From positions 35,665 to 99,664 of the forward strand of contig NZ_JAKNRW010000020.1 of the NCBI RefSeq assembly GCF_023072615.1: a stretch of 64,000 bases of DNA. Reading direction: 5' to 3'. This DNA comes from Pseudomonas violetae. Lineage in GTDB: Bacteria; Pseudomonadota; Gammaproteobacteria; Pseudomonadales; Pseudomonadaceae. A program made the translations under genes and the position numbers. Positions 41,670-50,717 of the stretch are shown here, piece by piece. The notes under the pieces are model-generated. The model did not search any database and was not told the origin of the DNA. It saw only the letters and a list, made by a program, of their open reading frames with translations. Numbering within the stretch: the first letter of the stretch is position 1; every line of letters starts with the position of its first letter.

Positions 41670-43208
41670 ATGAATCTGCTCAAATCGTTGGCCGCCGTCA
41701 GCTCTATCACCATGCTTTCCCGGGTTCTGGGGTTCGTTCGTGACACGCTGATCGCACGTACATTCGGCGCCGGAATGGCGACTGACGCCTTCTTTATCGC
41801 GTTCAAACTGCCCAATTTGCTGCGCCGGATCTTCGCCGAGGGTGCCTTTTCCCAGGCTTTCGTGCCGATTCTTGCCGAGTACAAGAGTCAGAAGGGCGAG
41901 GAGGCGACTCGCACGTTCATTGCCTACGTCTCGGGCCTGCTGACCCTGGTGCTGGCGCTCGTCACTGCTTTGGGCATGCTCGCCGCGCCTTGGGTTATCT
42001 GGGCCACGGCCCCCGGCTTCACCGACACCCCGGAAAAATTCGAGCTCACCTCCAGCCTGTTGCGGGTGACGTTTCCTTATATTCTGCTGATCTCCCTGTC
42101 CTCGCTGGCCGGGGCCATCCTCAATACCTACAACCGCTTCTCGGTGCCGGCTTTTGTGCCGACGCTGCTCAATGTCAGCATGATCATCTTCGCGGTGTTC
42201 CTCACGCCGTACTTCGATCCGCCGGTCATGGCGCTCGGCTGGGCAGTGCTGGTCGGTGGCCTGGCGCAGTTGCTGTATCAGCTGCCGCACCTGAAAAAGA
42301 TCGGCATGCTGGTGCTGCCGCGCCTGAATCTGCGCGATACCGGCGTCTGGCGGGTGATGAAGCAGATGCTGCCGGCGATTCTGGGGGTGTCGGTGAGCCA
42401 GATTTCGCTGATCATCAACACCATCTTCGCCTCCTTCCTGGCGGCCGGTTCGGTGTCCTGGATGTACTACGCCGACCGCTTGATGGAATTGCCTTCCGGT
42501 GTGTTGGGCGTGGCGTTGGGCACGATTTTGCTGCCAACGCTGGCCAAGACTTATGCCAGCAAGGACCGCCAGGAGTATTCGCGGATTCTCGATTGGGGTC
42601 TGCGCCTGTGCTTCGTGCTGGTGCTGCCATGCTCCCTGGCGCTGGGAATTCTCGCTGAGCCGTTGACGGTGTCGTTGTTCCAATATGGCCAATTCACGGC
42701 GTTTGATGCGTCCATGACCCAGCGCGCCTTGATCGCCTATTCGGTCGGTTTAATGGGCATTATTGTGATCAAGGTGCTGGCCCCAGGCTTTTATGCGCAA
42801 CAAAACATTCGTACTCCGGTAAAGATCGCGATTTTCACCCTGATCATCACGCAGTTGTTCAACCTGGTATTGATCGGCCCGCTGGCCCATGCCGGCCTGG
42901 CCCTGGCCATTAGTGCCGGTGCCTGCATCAACGCCGGCCTGCTGTTCTACCAGCTGCGCAAGCAGCAGATGTATCAGCCGCAACCTGGCTGGGGCAAATT
43001 CGGCCTGAAGCTGGTCGTTGCCGTCACGGTCATGTCAGCGGTATTGCTGGCGGGCATGCATTTCATGCCTGCGTGGGGGGAGGGGCACATGCTGGAGCGC
43101 TTCCTGCGTCTGGGGGCATTGGTCGCTGCCGGTGCCATCGCTTATTTCGGCATGTTGCTGCTGATGGGCTTCCGTTTGCGCGACTTCAACCGCAAGGCGC
43201 TCAGCTGA
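41670..43208 (+). CDS. murJ: Lipid II flippase MurJ (MviN)
   Basis: This 512-residue inner-membrane protein with about 14 helices moves lipid II across the membrane for peptidoglycan synthesis. Conserved parts: MNLLKSLAAVSSITMLSRVLGFVRDTLIARTFGAG at the N-terminus, AFFIAFKLPNLLRRIFAEGAFSQAFVPIL (about 35-63, with the functional Arg), and SWMYYADRLMELPSGVLGVALGTILLPTLAK (about 262-292). ribF-ileS-lspA follow downstream, the usual gamma-proteobacterial order. Confidence 0.96.
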   Translation: MNLLKSLAAVSSITMLSRVLGFVRDTLIARTFGAGMATDAFFIAFKLPNLLRRIFAEGAFSQAFVPILAEYKSQKGEEATRTFIAYVSGLLTLVLALVTALGMLAAPWVIWATAPGFTDTPEKFELTSSLLRVTFPYILLISLSSLAGAILNTYNRFSVPAFVPTLLNVSMIIFAVFLTPYFDPPVMALGWAVLVGGLAQLLYQLPHLKKIGMLVLPRLNLRDTGVWRVMKQMLPAILGVSVSQISLIINTIFASFLAAGSVSWMYYADRLMELPSGVLGVALGTILLPTLAKTYASKDRQEYSRILDWGLRLCFVLVLPCSLALGILAEPLTVSLFQYGQFTAFDASMTQRALIAYSVGLMGIIVIKVLAPGFYAQQNIRTPVKIAIFTLIITQLFNLVLIGPLAHAGLALAISAGACINAGLLFYQLRKQQMYQPQPGWGKFGLKLVVAVTVMSAVLLAGMHFMPAWGEGHMLERFLRLGALVAAGAIAYFGMLLLMGFRLRDFNRKALS

Positions 43209-43335
43209 GGGCGCCACGGGATGAACATGGGCGAGCCGGTGTTTTGGTCGGCTCGATGACTTTGGTTACGGTGTTGCCTGTCGTCGGCCGCCGGGTGTGG
43301 TTATAATCGACCACTTTATGAGCAAGAAGCGCGTT

Positions 43336-44286
43336 ATGCAGCTGGTTCGAGGCCTCCACAACCTGCGCCCCCAGCATCGGGGCTGTGTCGCCACTATTGG
43401 CAACTTTGACGGTGTTCACCGTGGCCACCAGGCAATCCTGGCGAGGCTGCGTGAGCGTGCGCTCGAGTTGGGCGTGCCCAGCTGCGTGGTGATTTTCGAG
43501 CCCCAGCCAAGGGAGTTTTTTGCCCCGGACACGGCGCCAGCCCGTCTGGCCCGGCTGCGGGACAAACTGCAGCTGCTGGCCGACGAAGGCGTCGACCGGG
43601 TGCTGTGCCTGGCCTTCAACCAGCGTTTGAGCAAGCTCAGCGCCAGCGAGTTCGTCGATACCATTCTGGTGGACGGGCTTGGCGTGCAGCACCTGGAAGT
43701 CGGTGATGACTTTCGCTTCGGCTGTGACCGGGTAGGGGATTTCGAATTCCTGCAGCAGGCCGGCCTGGTTCACGGTTTCACCGTCGAAGCGGCGCAAACC
43801 GTGGAGCTTGAAGGCATTCGCGTCAGCAGCACCCAGGTGCGCAATGCGCTGGCCGCCGCCGATTTTGCCCTGGCCGAACGGCTGCTTGGCCGACCGTTTC
43901 AAATCGCTGGTCGGGTCCTGCACGGTCAGAAGCTGGCGCGCCAACTGGGTACGCCCACGGCCAACATTCAACTCAAGCGTCGCCGTGTTCCGTTGACCGG
44001 GGTCTACCTGGTCAATGTCGATATCGACGGCAAGACCTGGCCCGGTGTCGCCAATATCGGCGTGCGCCCCACGGTCCAGGGGGATGGCAAAGCCCATCTC
44101 GAGGTTCATCTTTTAGATTTTGCCGGCGATCTGTATGACCGGCGTTTGACGGTGGTCTTCCACCACAAGCTGCGTGAAGAGCAGCGTTTCGCCTCTCTGG
44201 AGGCGCTTAAGACGGCAATCAATGCGGATGTTGCCGCCGCCCGTGCCCTGTCGCACCTAGCGCCAATCGCTAATGAAGAGCCTTAA
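43336..44286 (+). CDS. ribF: Bifunctional riboflavin kinase/FAD synthetase
   Basis: This 316-residue enzyme converts riboflavin to FMN and FAD. The N-terminal adenylyltransferase has TIGNFDGVHRGHQ (about residues 18-30) and the C-terminal kinase has GTPTANIQL (about 205-213) and GVANIGVRPTV. The start at 43336 (MQLVRGLHNLRPQHRG) is the conserved one; 13 upstream codons are leader. The stop is immediately followed by the ileS ATG with no gap, so translation is coupled. Confidence 0.96.
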   Translation: MQLVRGLHNLRPQHRGCVATIGNFDGVHRGHQAILARLRERALELGVPSCVVIFEPQPREFFAPDTAPARLARLRDKLQLLADEGVDRVLCLAFNQRLSKLSASEFVDTILVDGLGVQHLEVGDDFRFGCDRVGDFEFLQQAGLVHGFTVEAAQTVELEGIRVSSTQVRNALAAADFALAERLLGRPFQIAGRVLHGQKLARQLGTPTANIQLKRRRVPLTGVYLVNVDIDGKTWPGVANIGVRPTVQGDGKAHLEVHLLDFAGDLYDRRLTVVFHHKLREEQRFASLEALKTAINADVAAARALSHLAPIANEEP

Positions 44287-47118
44287 ATGACCGACTATAA
44301 AGCCACGCTAAACCTTCCGGACACCGCCTTCCCAATGAAGGCCGGCCTGCCTCAGCGCGAACCGCAGATTCTGCAGCGCTGGGACAGCATTGGCCTGTAC
44401 GGTAAGTTGCGCGAGATTGGCAAGGATCGTCCGAAGTTCGTGCTTCACGACGGTCCTCCGTACGCCAACGGCACGATTCACATCGGTCATGCGCTGAACA
44501 AGATTCTCAAGGACATGATCATCCGTTCGAAGACTCTGTCGGGCTTCGATGCGCCTTACGTTCCAGGCTGGGACTGCCATGGCCTGCCGATCGAACACAA
44601 AGTCGAAGTGACCCACGGCAAGAACCTGGGCGCGGACAAAACCCGCGAACTGTGCCGTGCTTACGCCACCGAGCAGATCGAAGGGCAAAAATCCGAATTC
44701 ATCCGTCTGGGCGTGTTGGGCGACTTCGCCAACCCGTATAAGACCATGGACTTCAAAAACGAGGCCGGCGAAATCCGCGCCTTGGCCGAAATCGTCAAGG
44801 GCGGTTTCGTGTTCAAGGGCCTCAAGCCTGTGAACTGGTGCTTCGACTGCGGTTCGGCCCTGGCTGAAGCGGAAGTCGAGTACGAGAACAAGAAGTCCTC
44901 GACCATCGACGTGGCCTTCCCGATTGCTGACGAAGCTAAACTGGCGGCCGCTTTCGGTCTGGCGTCCCTGGCCAAACCGGCGTCGATCGTGATCTGGACC
45001 ACCACCCCGTGGACCATCCCGGCCAACCAGGCGCTCAATGTTCACCCTGAATTCAACTACGCCCTGGTCGATGTCGGCGACAAACTGCTGGTACTGGCTG
45101 AAGAGCTGGTCGAGTCTTGCCTGGTTCGCTACAACCTGGAGGGTTCGGTCATCGCGACCACCACCGGTAAAGAACTGGAACTGATCAACTTCCGTCACCC
45201 GTTCTACGATCGTCTGTCGCCGGTTTACCTGGCCGAGTACGTCGAGTTGGGCGCTGGCACCGGCGTGGTTCACTCCGCTCCGGCCTACGGTGTGGACGAC
45301 TTCGTGACCTGCAAGAAATACGGCATGGTCAACGACGACATCCTCAACCCGGTACAAAGCAACGGCGTTTACGTGCCAGCGCTGGAGTTTTTTGGCGGCC
45401 AGTTCATCTGGAAGGCCAACCCGGCCATCGTCGACAAGCTGACCGAAGTCGGTGCGCTGCTGCACACCACCATCATCGAACACAGCTACATGCACTGCTG
45501 GCGGCACAAAACCCCGCTGATCTACCGCGCTACCGCGCAGTGGTTCATCGGCATGGACAAAGAGCCTGCGACCGGCGAAACCCTGCGCAAGCGGGCGATC
45601 AAAGCCATCGAGGAAACCAAGTTCGTTCCAGCCTGGGGCCAGGCGCGCCTGCACTCGATGATCGCCAACCGTCCGGACTGGTGCATCTCCCGCCAGCGCA
45701 ACTGGGGCGTGCCGATTCCGTTCTTCCTGAACAAGGAAAGCGGCGAGCTGCACCCACGAACTGCCGAGTTGATGGAAGAAGTCGCCAAGCGCGTCGAAGT
45801 CGAAGGTATCGAAGCCTGGTTCAAGATGGACGCCGCCGAGTTGCTCGGGGACGAAGCGCCGCAGTACGACAAGATCAGTGACACCTTGGATGTGTGGTTT
45901 GATTCGGGCACCACGCACTGGCACGTCCTGCGCGGTTCGCACCCTATGGGCCACGAGACCGGCCCGCGTGCGGACTTGTACCTGGAAGGCTCCGATCAAC
46001 ACCGTGGCTGGTTCCACTCGTCGCTGTTGACCGGTTGCGCCATCGACAACCACGCGCCTTACCGCGAACTGCTGACTCACGGTTTCACCGTCGACGAGTC
46101 CGGTCGCAAGATGTCCAAGTCCCTGGGCAACGTGATTGCGCCGCAGAAGGTCAACGACACCCTGGGCGCCGACATCATGCGCCTGTGGGTCGCCTCTACC
46201 GATTATTCGGGCGAAATGGCAGTTTCCGAGCAGATCCTGCAACGCAGTGCGGACGCCTACCGGCGCATCCGTAACACCGCGCGCTTCCTGCTTTCCAACC
46301 TGACCGGCTTCAACCCGGCCACCGACATCGTCCAGGCTGAAGATATGCTGGCGCTGGATCGTTGGGCTGTGGACCGTACCCTGCTGTTGCAACGCGAGTT
46401 GCAAGAGCACTACGGCGAATATCGTTTCTGGAACGTCTACTCCAAGATCCACAACTTCTGCGTGCAGGAGCTGGGTGGTTTCTACCTCGACATCATCAAG
46501 GACCGCCAGTACACCACCGGTGCCAACAGCAAGGCCCGTCGTTCGGCGCAAACCGCGCTGTACCACATCTCTGAAGCGCTGGTGCGCTGGATCGCGCCGA
46601 TCCTCGCCTTCACCGCGGATGAATTGTGGGAATACCTGCCGGGCGAGCGCAACGAATCGGTGATGCTCAACACCTGGTACGAAGGCCTGACCGAATTGCC
46701 GGATAACGTCGAACTGGGTCGCGCCTATTGGGAGCGGATCATGGCGGTGAAGGTCGCGGTCAACAAGGAAATGGAAATCCAGCGTGCGGCCAAGGCCGTC
46801 GGTGGCAACCTGCAGGCCGAAGTGACGCTGTTTGCCGAAGAAGCGTTGAGCGCTGACCTGGCGAAACTGAGCAACGAACTGCGCTTTGTACTGATCACCT
46901 CTACCGCCAGCGTGGCGCCTTTTGTTCAGGCGCCGGGGGACGCGGTAGTCACCGAAGTCAGCGGCCTGAAACTGAAGATCGTCAAGTCGGCCTTCGCCAA
47001 GTGCGCCCGTTGCTGGCACTGCCGTGAAGACGTCGGCGTGAACCCGGAGCATCCGGAAATCTGCGGCCGTTGCGTCGACAACATCAGCGGCGCTGGCGAG
47101 GTTCGTCACTATGCCTAA
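44287..47118 (+). CDS. ileS: Isoleucyl-tRNA synthetase
   Basis: This 943-residue class I synthetase charges tRNA-Ile. It has the HIGH motif (PPYANGTIHIGHALNK, about residues 58-73), the editing domain with TTPWTIPANQALNVHPE (about 240), the KMSKS loop (about 615), and a C-terminal zinc-binding part with CARCWHCRE...CGRCV. It is the short bacterial type with zinc. It starts directly after ribF and overlaps lspA by 8 nt. Confidence 0.98.
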   Translation: MTDYKATLNLPDTAFPMKAGLPQREPQILQRWDSIGLYGKLREIGKDRPKFVLHDGPPYANGTIHIGHALNKILKDMIIRSKTLSGFDAPYVPGWDCHGLPIEHKVEVTHGKNLGADKTRELCRAYATEQIEGQKSEFIRLGVLGDFANPYKTMDFKNEAGEIRALAEIVKGGFVFKGLKPVNWCFDCGSALAEAEVEYENKKSSTIDVAFPIADEAKLAAAFGLASLAKPASIVIWTTTPWTIPANQALNVHPEFNYALVDVGDKLLVLAEELVESCLVRYNLEGSVIATTTGKELELINFRHPFYDRLSPVYLAEYVELGAGTGVVHSAPAYGVDDFVTCKKYGMVNDDILNPVQSNGVYVPALEFFGGQFIWKANPAIVDKLTEVGALLHTTIIEHSYMHCWRHKTPLIYRATAQWFIGMDKEPATGETLRKRAIKAIEETKFVPAWGQARLHSMIANRPDWCISRQRNWGVPIPFFLNKESGELHPRTAELMEEVAKRVEVEGIEAWFKMDAAELLGDEAPQYDKISDTLDVWFDSGTTHWHVLRGSHPMGHETGPRADLYLEGSDQHRGWFHSSLLTGCAIDNHAPYRELLTHGFTVDESGRKMSKSLGNVIAPQKVNDTLGADIMRLWVASTDYSGEMAVSEQILQRSADAYRRIRNTARFLLSNLTGFNPATDIVQAEDMLALDRWAVDRTLLLQRELQEHYGEYRFWNVYSKIHNFCVQELGGFYLDIIKDRQYTTGANSKARRSAQTALYHISEALVRWIAPILAFTADELWEYLPGERNESVMLNTWYEGLTELPDNVELGRAYWERIMAVKVAVNKEMEIQRAAKAVGGNLQAEVTLFAEEALSADLAKLSNELRFVLITSTASVAPFVQAPGDAVVTEVSGLKLKIVKSAFAKCARCWHCREDVGVNPEHPEICGRCVDNISGAGEVRHYA

Positions 47119-47623
47119 TGGCGTTGGCCGTTTCGGACGGCTTAGCTGGCTGTGGTTGAGCTTGCTGGTCCTGGTCATTGACCAGGCCAGCAAGTTCTAC
47201 TTCGAAGGCTCCCTGAGCATGTACCAGCAGATCGTGGTCATCCCTGACTACTTCAGCTGGACCCTGGCCTATAACACCGGCGCGGCCTTCAGCTTCCTGG
47301 CCGACAGCTCCGGCTGGCAACGCTGGTTGTTTGCCCTGATCGCTATTGTGGTCAGTGCCGTGCTGGTGGTCTGGCTCAAGCGTCTGGGACGCAACGAGAC
47401 CTGGCTGGCAGTCGCCTTGGCGCTGGTGCTGGGTGGTGCGCTGGGCAATCTGTATGACCGCATCGCCCTGGGGCATGTGATCGACTTCATTCTGGTGCAC
47501 TGGCAGAACCGCTGGTACTTCCCTGCATTCAACTTCGCCGACAGTGCAATCACTGTCGGCGCAGTGATGCTGGCGCTGGATATGTTCAAAAGCAAAAAGA
47601 CCGGAGAAGCCGTTCATGACTGA
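47111..47623 (+). CDS. lspA: Lipoprotein signal peptidase (signal peptidase II)
   Basis: This 170-residue inner-membrane aspartyl protease cleaves the signal peptide of prolipoproteins. Four helices are visible, with the catalytic Asp in GNLYDR (about residue 117) and in FNFADS (about 140). The N-terminal VLVIDQASK block is conserved. It overlaps ileS by 8 nt and fkpB by 8 nt, so all three are translationally coupled. Substrates include the lipoproteins noted elsewhere in this window. Confidence 0.97.
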   Translation: MPNGVGRFGRLSWLWLSLLVLVIDQASKFYFEGSLSMYQQIVVIPDYFSWTLAYNTGAAFSFLADSSGWQRWLFALIAIVVSAVLVVWLKRLGRNETWLAVALALVLGGALGNLYDRIALGHVIDFILVHWQNRWYFPAFNFADSAITVGAVMLALDMFKSKKTGEAVHD

Positions 47624-48068
47624 GCACGTATTGGTTGAGCAACGCATCCGCCAGAACACCGAAGTCACTTTGCACTTCGCCCTGCGCCTGGAGAACGGCG
47701 ACACCGTCGACAGCACGTTCGACAAAGCCCCGGCGACCTTCAAGGTCGGCGATGGCAATTTGTTGCCGGGTTTTGAAGCGGCGCTGTTCGGCTTCAAGGC
47801 CGGGGACAAGCGCACACTGACGATTGCCCCGGAAAACGCTTTTGGCCAGCCGAACCCGCAGAATGTGCAGGTCATCCCGCGTTCACAGTTTCAGGGCATG
47901 GACCTGTCGCCGGGTTTGCTGGTGATCTTCAACGATGCGGCCAATACTGAATTGCCAGGCGTGGTAAAAGAGTTCGATGACGAGCAGGTGACCATCGACT
48001 TCAATCACCCGCTGTCGGGCAAGATATTGACCTTTGATGTCGAGATCATCAGCGTCAAATCGCTGTAA
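47616..48068 (+). CDS. fkpB: FKBP-type peptidyl-prolyl isomerase FkpB (SlpA-like)
   Basis: This 150-residue SlyD/SlpA-type isomerase has the insert-in-flap architecture: VTLHFALRLENGDTVDSTFDKAPATFKVGDGNLLPGFEAALFGFKAGDKRTLTIAPENAFGQ covers the first part. It lacks the metal-binding His-rich tail of SlyD. Overlap with lspA by 8 nt and the order lspA-fkpB-ispH are conserved in gamma-proteobacteria. A REPIN separates it from ispH. Confidence 0.95.
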   Translation: MTEHVLVEQRIRQNTEVTLHFALRLENGDTVDSTFDKAPATFKVGDGNLLPGFEAALFGFKAGDKRTLTIAPENAFGQPNPQNVQVIPRSQFQGMDLSPGLLVIFNDAANTELPGVVKEFDDEQVTIDFNHPLSGKILTFDVEIISVKSL

Positions 48069-48084
48069 CTGACAAATCGGCTTT

Positions 48085-48186
48085 CTGTAGGAGCGAGCTT
48101 GCTCGCGATGGTCGTCAACGATAACGCTTACAGCCTGGATGTACGCGGTGCCTGCTCGTTTTTCGCGAGCAAGCTCGCTCCTACAG
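48085..48186. repeat. REPIN (family A) inside the fkpB-ispH interval
   Basis: The left end CTGTAGGAGCGAGCTTGCTC (48085-48104) and right end GAGCAAGCTCGCTCCTACAG (48167-48186) form a nearly perfect inverted pair. The interior contains CGTCAACGATAACGCTTAC, the inverse of the family-A core. It ends only 20 nt before the ispH ATG. Confidence 0.88.
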
Positions 48187-48206
48187 GGCAAGACACGAGG
48201 CACAGT

Positions 48207-49154
48207 ATGCAAATCAAACTCGCCAACCCCCGTGGCTTTTGCGCCGGTGTGGATCGTGCGATCGAAATCGTCAATCGCGCCCTGGAAGTCTTCGGGCCGC
48301 CGATCTACGTGCGCCACGAAGTTGTCCACAACAAATTCGTGGTCGAAGACCTGCGAGCTCGCGGTGCGATCTTCGTCGAGGAACTCGACCAGGTGCCCGA
48401 CGACGTCATCGTTATCTTCAGTGCCCACGGCGTATCCCAGGCTGTGCGTACTGAAGCTACCGGCCGTGGCCTTAAAGTGTTCGATGCCACCTGTCCGCTG
48501 GTGACCAAGGTGCACATTGAAGTTGCACGCTACAGTCGCGATGGCCGTGAGTGCATTCTCATTGGCCACGCCGGGCACCCGGAAGTCGAAGGCACCATGG
48601 GCCAGTACGACGGCGGCAACGGTGGCGCGATCTACCTGGTCGAAGACGAAGAAGACGTCGCGAAACTGCAGGTGCGTGATCCCGAGAAGCTGGCATTCGT
48701 CACCCAGACCACCTTGTCTATGGATGATACCAGTCGAGTTATTGATGCTCTGCGTGCGCGTTTCCCGGCAATCGGTGGTCCGCGCAAGGATGATATCTGC
48801 TACGCGACGCAAAACCGTCAGGATGCAGTCAAGCAACTGGCCGATGAGTGCGACGTGGTGTTGGTGGTGGGCAGCCCGAACAGCTCCAACTCCAATCGCC
48901 TGCGTGAACTGGCCGAGCGCATGTCCACCCCGGCCTATCTGATAGACGGCGCCGAGGATCTGCAAAAGAGCTGGTTCGATGGCGTTCAGCGGATCGGCAT
49001 CACCGCGGGCGCTTCCGCACCGGAAGTGCTGGTGCGCGGTGTGATCCAGCAATTGCAGGCCTGGGGCGCTAGCGGTGCGGATGAATTGGCCGGTCGAGAG
49101 GAGAATGTGACGTTCTCCATGCCTAAGGAATTACGCGTCCGCTCCCTGCTCTGA
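48207..49154 (+). CDS. ispH: 4-hydroxy-3-methylbut-2-enyl diphosphate reductase
   Basis: This 315-residue Fe-S enzyme performs the last step of the MEP isoprenoid pathway. The three cluster cysteines are visible in GFCAGVDRAI (about residue 12), DATCPLVTK (about 96) and DICYATQNRQ (about 197). The start at 48207 (MQIKLANPRGFCAG) is decided by the family N-terminus; the open frame extends back through the REPIN. Its last 24 nt overlap the convergent fimT gene. Confidence 0.97.
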   Translation: MQIKLANPRGFCAGVDRAIEIVNRALEVFGPPIYVRHEVVHNKFVVEDLRARGAIFVEELDQVPDDVIVIFSAHGVSQAVRTEATGRGLKVFDATCPLVTKVHIEVARYSRDGRECILIGHAGHPEVEGTMGQYDGGNGGAIYLVEDEEDVAKLQVRDPEKLAFVTQTTLSMDDTSRVIDALRARFPAIGGPRKDDICYATQNRQDAVKQLADECDVVLVVGSPNSSNSNRLRELAERMSTPAYLIDGAEDLQKSWFDGVQRIGITAGASAPEVLVRGVIQQLQAWGASGADELAGREENVTFSMPKELRVRSLL

Positions 49155-49673
49155 GTCTTCTCCCCCGAGGCAAAGCGCCTGTTGCAGCTTTTCATTGCGA
49201 AGGCGGATTCGACCGGTTGACGCCAATACCACCTGGTATTGGCTGACCGGCTCGCGTGCAGCGCACACGTGCAACGTTCCCGCTTGAAACCCGCCGTGCA
49301 GGGGGTCGCCGAGATGGCTGAACCGTATCGAGCTTTTGACATTCTTGTTGCCGACAATCGTTGTTCCCGCGCGGCTCTGGCGTTCGACCAGCAGTGGGTT
49401 GCTGCTGTCTTCATAGCCCTGACCGCTGGCATCGACAATGATTCGCCATCCCTGGCTCCAATCGCCGTTGATACCGTGGATCATGATCGTCTGACTGCGC
49501 GTGATCGCCTCGCTTCTCGCGCTGCGCAAGCCGCCGACCAGCGACTTTGCCGCCTCTTCGCGATAAATTGATTCGGTGAGCGCTGCAAATACCGGGCTGA
49601 CCAACGACAGGACAATCCCGGCGATCGTCAGTCCCATAAGCAGTTCGACCAGGGTGAAGCCTCGCTGATGCAT
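49131..49673 (-). CDS. fimT: GspH/FimT-family pseudopilin, FimT-like
   Basis: This 180-residue minor pilin has a type III signal (MHQRGFTLVELL: Gly at -1, Phe+1, Glu+5), a hydrophobic alpha-1 helix and a GspH-type globular domain. Near the C-terminus it has GRIR (residues about 154-157). A GRxR signature in this place marks the FimT proteins reported to bind DNA for natural transformation. FimU in the same locus has GRIQ there instead. The start at 49673 is the conserved one; the open frame extends far upstream without meaning. It is inverted relative to the pilus operon, divergent from fimU by 130 nt, and overlaps ispH tail to tail by 24 nt. Its tail is acidic (GGEDSEQGADA). Confidence 0.87.
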   Translation of the reverse strand: MHQRGFTLVELLMGLTIAGIVLSLVSPVFAALTESIYREEAAKSLVGGLRSARSEAITRSQTIMIHGINGDWSQGWRIIVDASGQGYEDSSNPLLVERQSRAGTTIVGNKNVKSSIRFSHLGDPLHGGFQAGTLHVCAAREPVSQYQVVLASTGRIRLRNEKLQQALCLGGEDSEQGADA

Positions 49674-49803
49674 GTCATTCCTTCCCTGGGGTGTAATCAC
49701 CTGCGCATTCCTTGCGCGAGTAAAGGCAAAACAACCGAACATTTGCCGGCCGAATGTTCTAGCGTGTAGCAGCAGGTATAGCCGACGGCAGCGGAGTGCA
49801 CTG

Positions 49804-50274
49804 ATGGATCGTGGTACAAAAGGTTTCACGCTGATCGAGTTGCTGATTGCACTGGCGATTTTTCTGATTCTTATCACCCTGGCCGTACCGGCATTCACTG
49901 GTTCAGTGCAAAGCACCAGGGCCGACACTGAGGTCGGCGACCTGCGGCGGGCCCTCAATTTCGCTCGGCTGGAGGCGATTGACCGAGGCATTACCACTCA
50001 GGTTCTGCCCAAGGATGGCGGTGCGTGGACCGGTACCCTGACGGTTTCGGACATTTCCAGTTCGCCGGCCAATGTATTGCGGGTTGTTCCTGCAATGAGC
50101 AGCGGGGCGAATCTGACGCTAACCTCGGGAGTGACCGCCATCAGTTTCAACAATCTGGGCGGGCTGGCGGCGCCTGCCGCTGCAGTGGCGATCAGTTATG
50201 TGCTGGGGGCACAGAACCGAACGCTGAATGTGTGTTTGAACGGACGTATTCAATTGGGTGGAAACTGCGGATGA
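49804..50274 (+). CDS. fimU: Type IV pilus minor pilin FimU (GspH family)
   Basis: This 156-residue prepilin has leader MDRGTKG-FTLIELL with Phe+1 and Glu+5. The GspH-type domain follows, ending NGRIQLGGNCG. FimU primes pilus assembly together with PilV, PilW, PilX and PilE. The start at 49804 is the conserved one. It is the first gene of the minor-pilin operon and overlaps pilV by 4 nt (ATGA). Compared with FimT next door it lacks the second Arg of the GRxR motif. Confidence 0.92.
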   Translation: MDRGTKGFTLIELLIALAIFLILITLAVPAFTGSVQSTRADTEVGDLRRALNFARLEAIDRGITTQVLPKDGGAWTGTLTVSDISSSPANVLRVVPAMSSGANLTLTSGVTAISFNNLGGLAAPAAAVAISYVLGAQNRTLNVCLNGRIQLGGNCG

Positions 50275-50717
50275 GGCTAGGGAGCAAGCGTGCCCAGGAG
50301 GGCATGACGTTGATCGAGGTGTTGGTTGCATTGTTGATTCTGACCGTGGGGCTGTTGGGAGCCGCGGCGATTCAGCTCAATGCCCTGAAGTACACCGACA
50401 GTTCGCGGATGACCAGCCAGGCGAGCTTCATCGCCTACGACATGATGGACCGCATTCGCGCCAACTCCGGCGCCGACTATACGATTACGCCCCCGACCTC
50501 GGGTAACCTGGGCGTGGCCCGGGATCAGGACCTCTTCGACTTCACCAGTAACATCGCCAGCGCCCTCGGTGCCACTGCCACGGGCACTATTGCCTTGAGC
50601 CAGCGGGTGTACACCATCACGATCGCCTGGGATGACTCCCGCGCCGCCAACACCAATATGCGCCGCAGTTTTGTATTGACCAGTCGCGCCACGGTCGATC
50701 CGGTATCGACGCCATGA
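50271..50717 (+). CDS. pilV: Type IV pilus minor pilin PilV
   Basis: This 148-residue prepilin has cleavage site EG-MTLIEVLVALLIL with Met+1 and Glu+5, then the PilV pattern GLLGAAAIQLNALKYTDSSRMTSQASFIAYDMMDRIRAN. It overlaps fimU and pilW by 4 nt at each end (ATGA). Part of the pilus-tip priming complex in the inner membrane. Confidence 0.94.
   Translation: MRLGSKRAQEGMTLIEVLVALLILTVGLLGAAAIQLNALKYTDSSRMTSQASFIAYDMMDRIRANSGADYTITPPTSGNLGVARDQDLFDFTSNIASALGATATGTIALSQRVYTITIAWDDSRAANTNMRRSFVLTSRATVDPVSTP

Noticed and set aside
44308..47193. 961-codon open frame antisense to ileS
   Set aside because: It is a shadow of GC-rich coding sequence: low-complexity composition rich in Arg, Gln, Asp and Val, no recognisable domain, and fully overlapped by a clear isoleucyl-tRNA synthetase.
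33680..48186. CRISPR array from repeated sequences
   Set aside because: The repeats are dispersed, palindromic REPIN elements at single sites between genes, not regularly spaced direct repeats, and no cas genes are present.
48099..48206. Extended N-terminus of ispH running through the REPIN
   Set aside because: The added residues are translated repeat; the family N-terminus begins at 48207.
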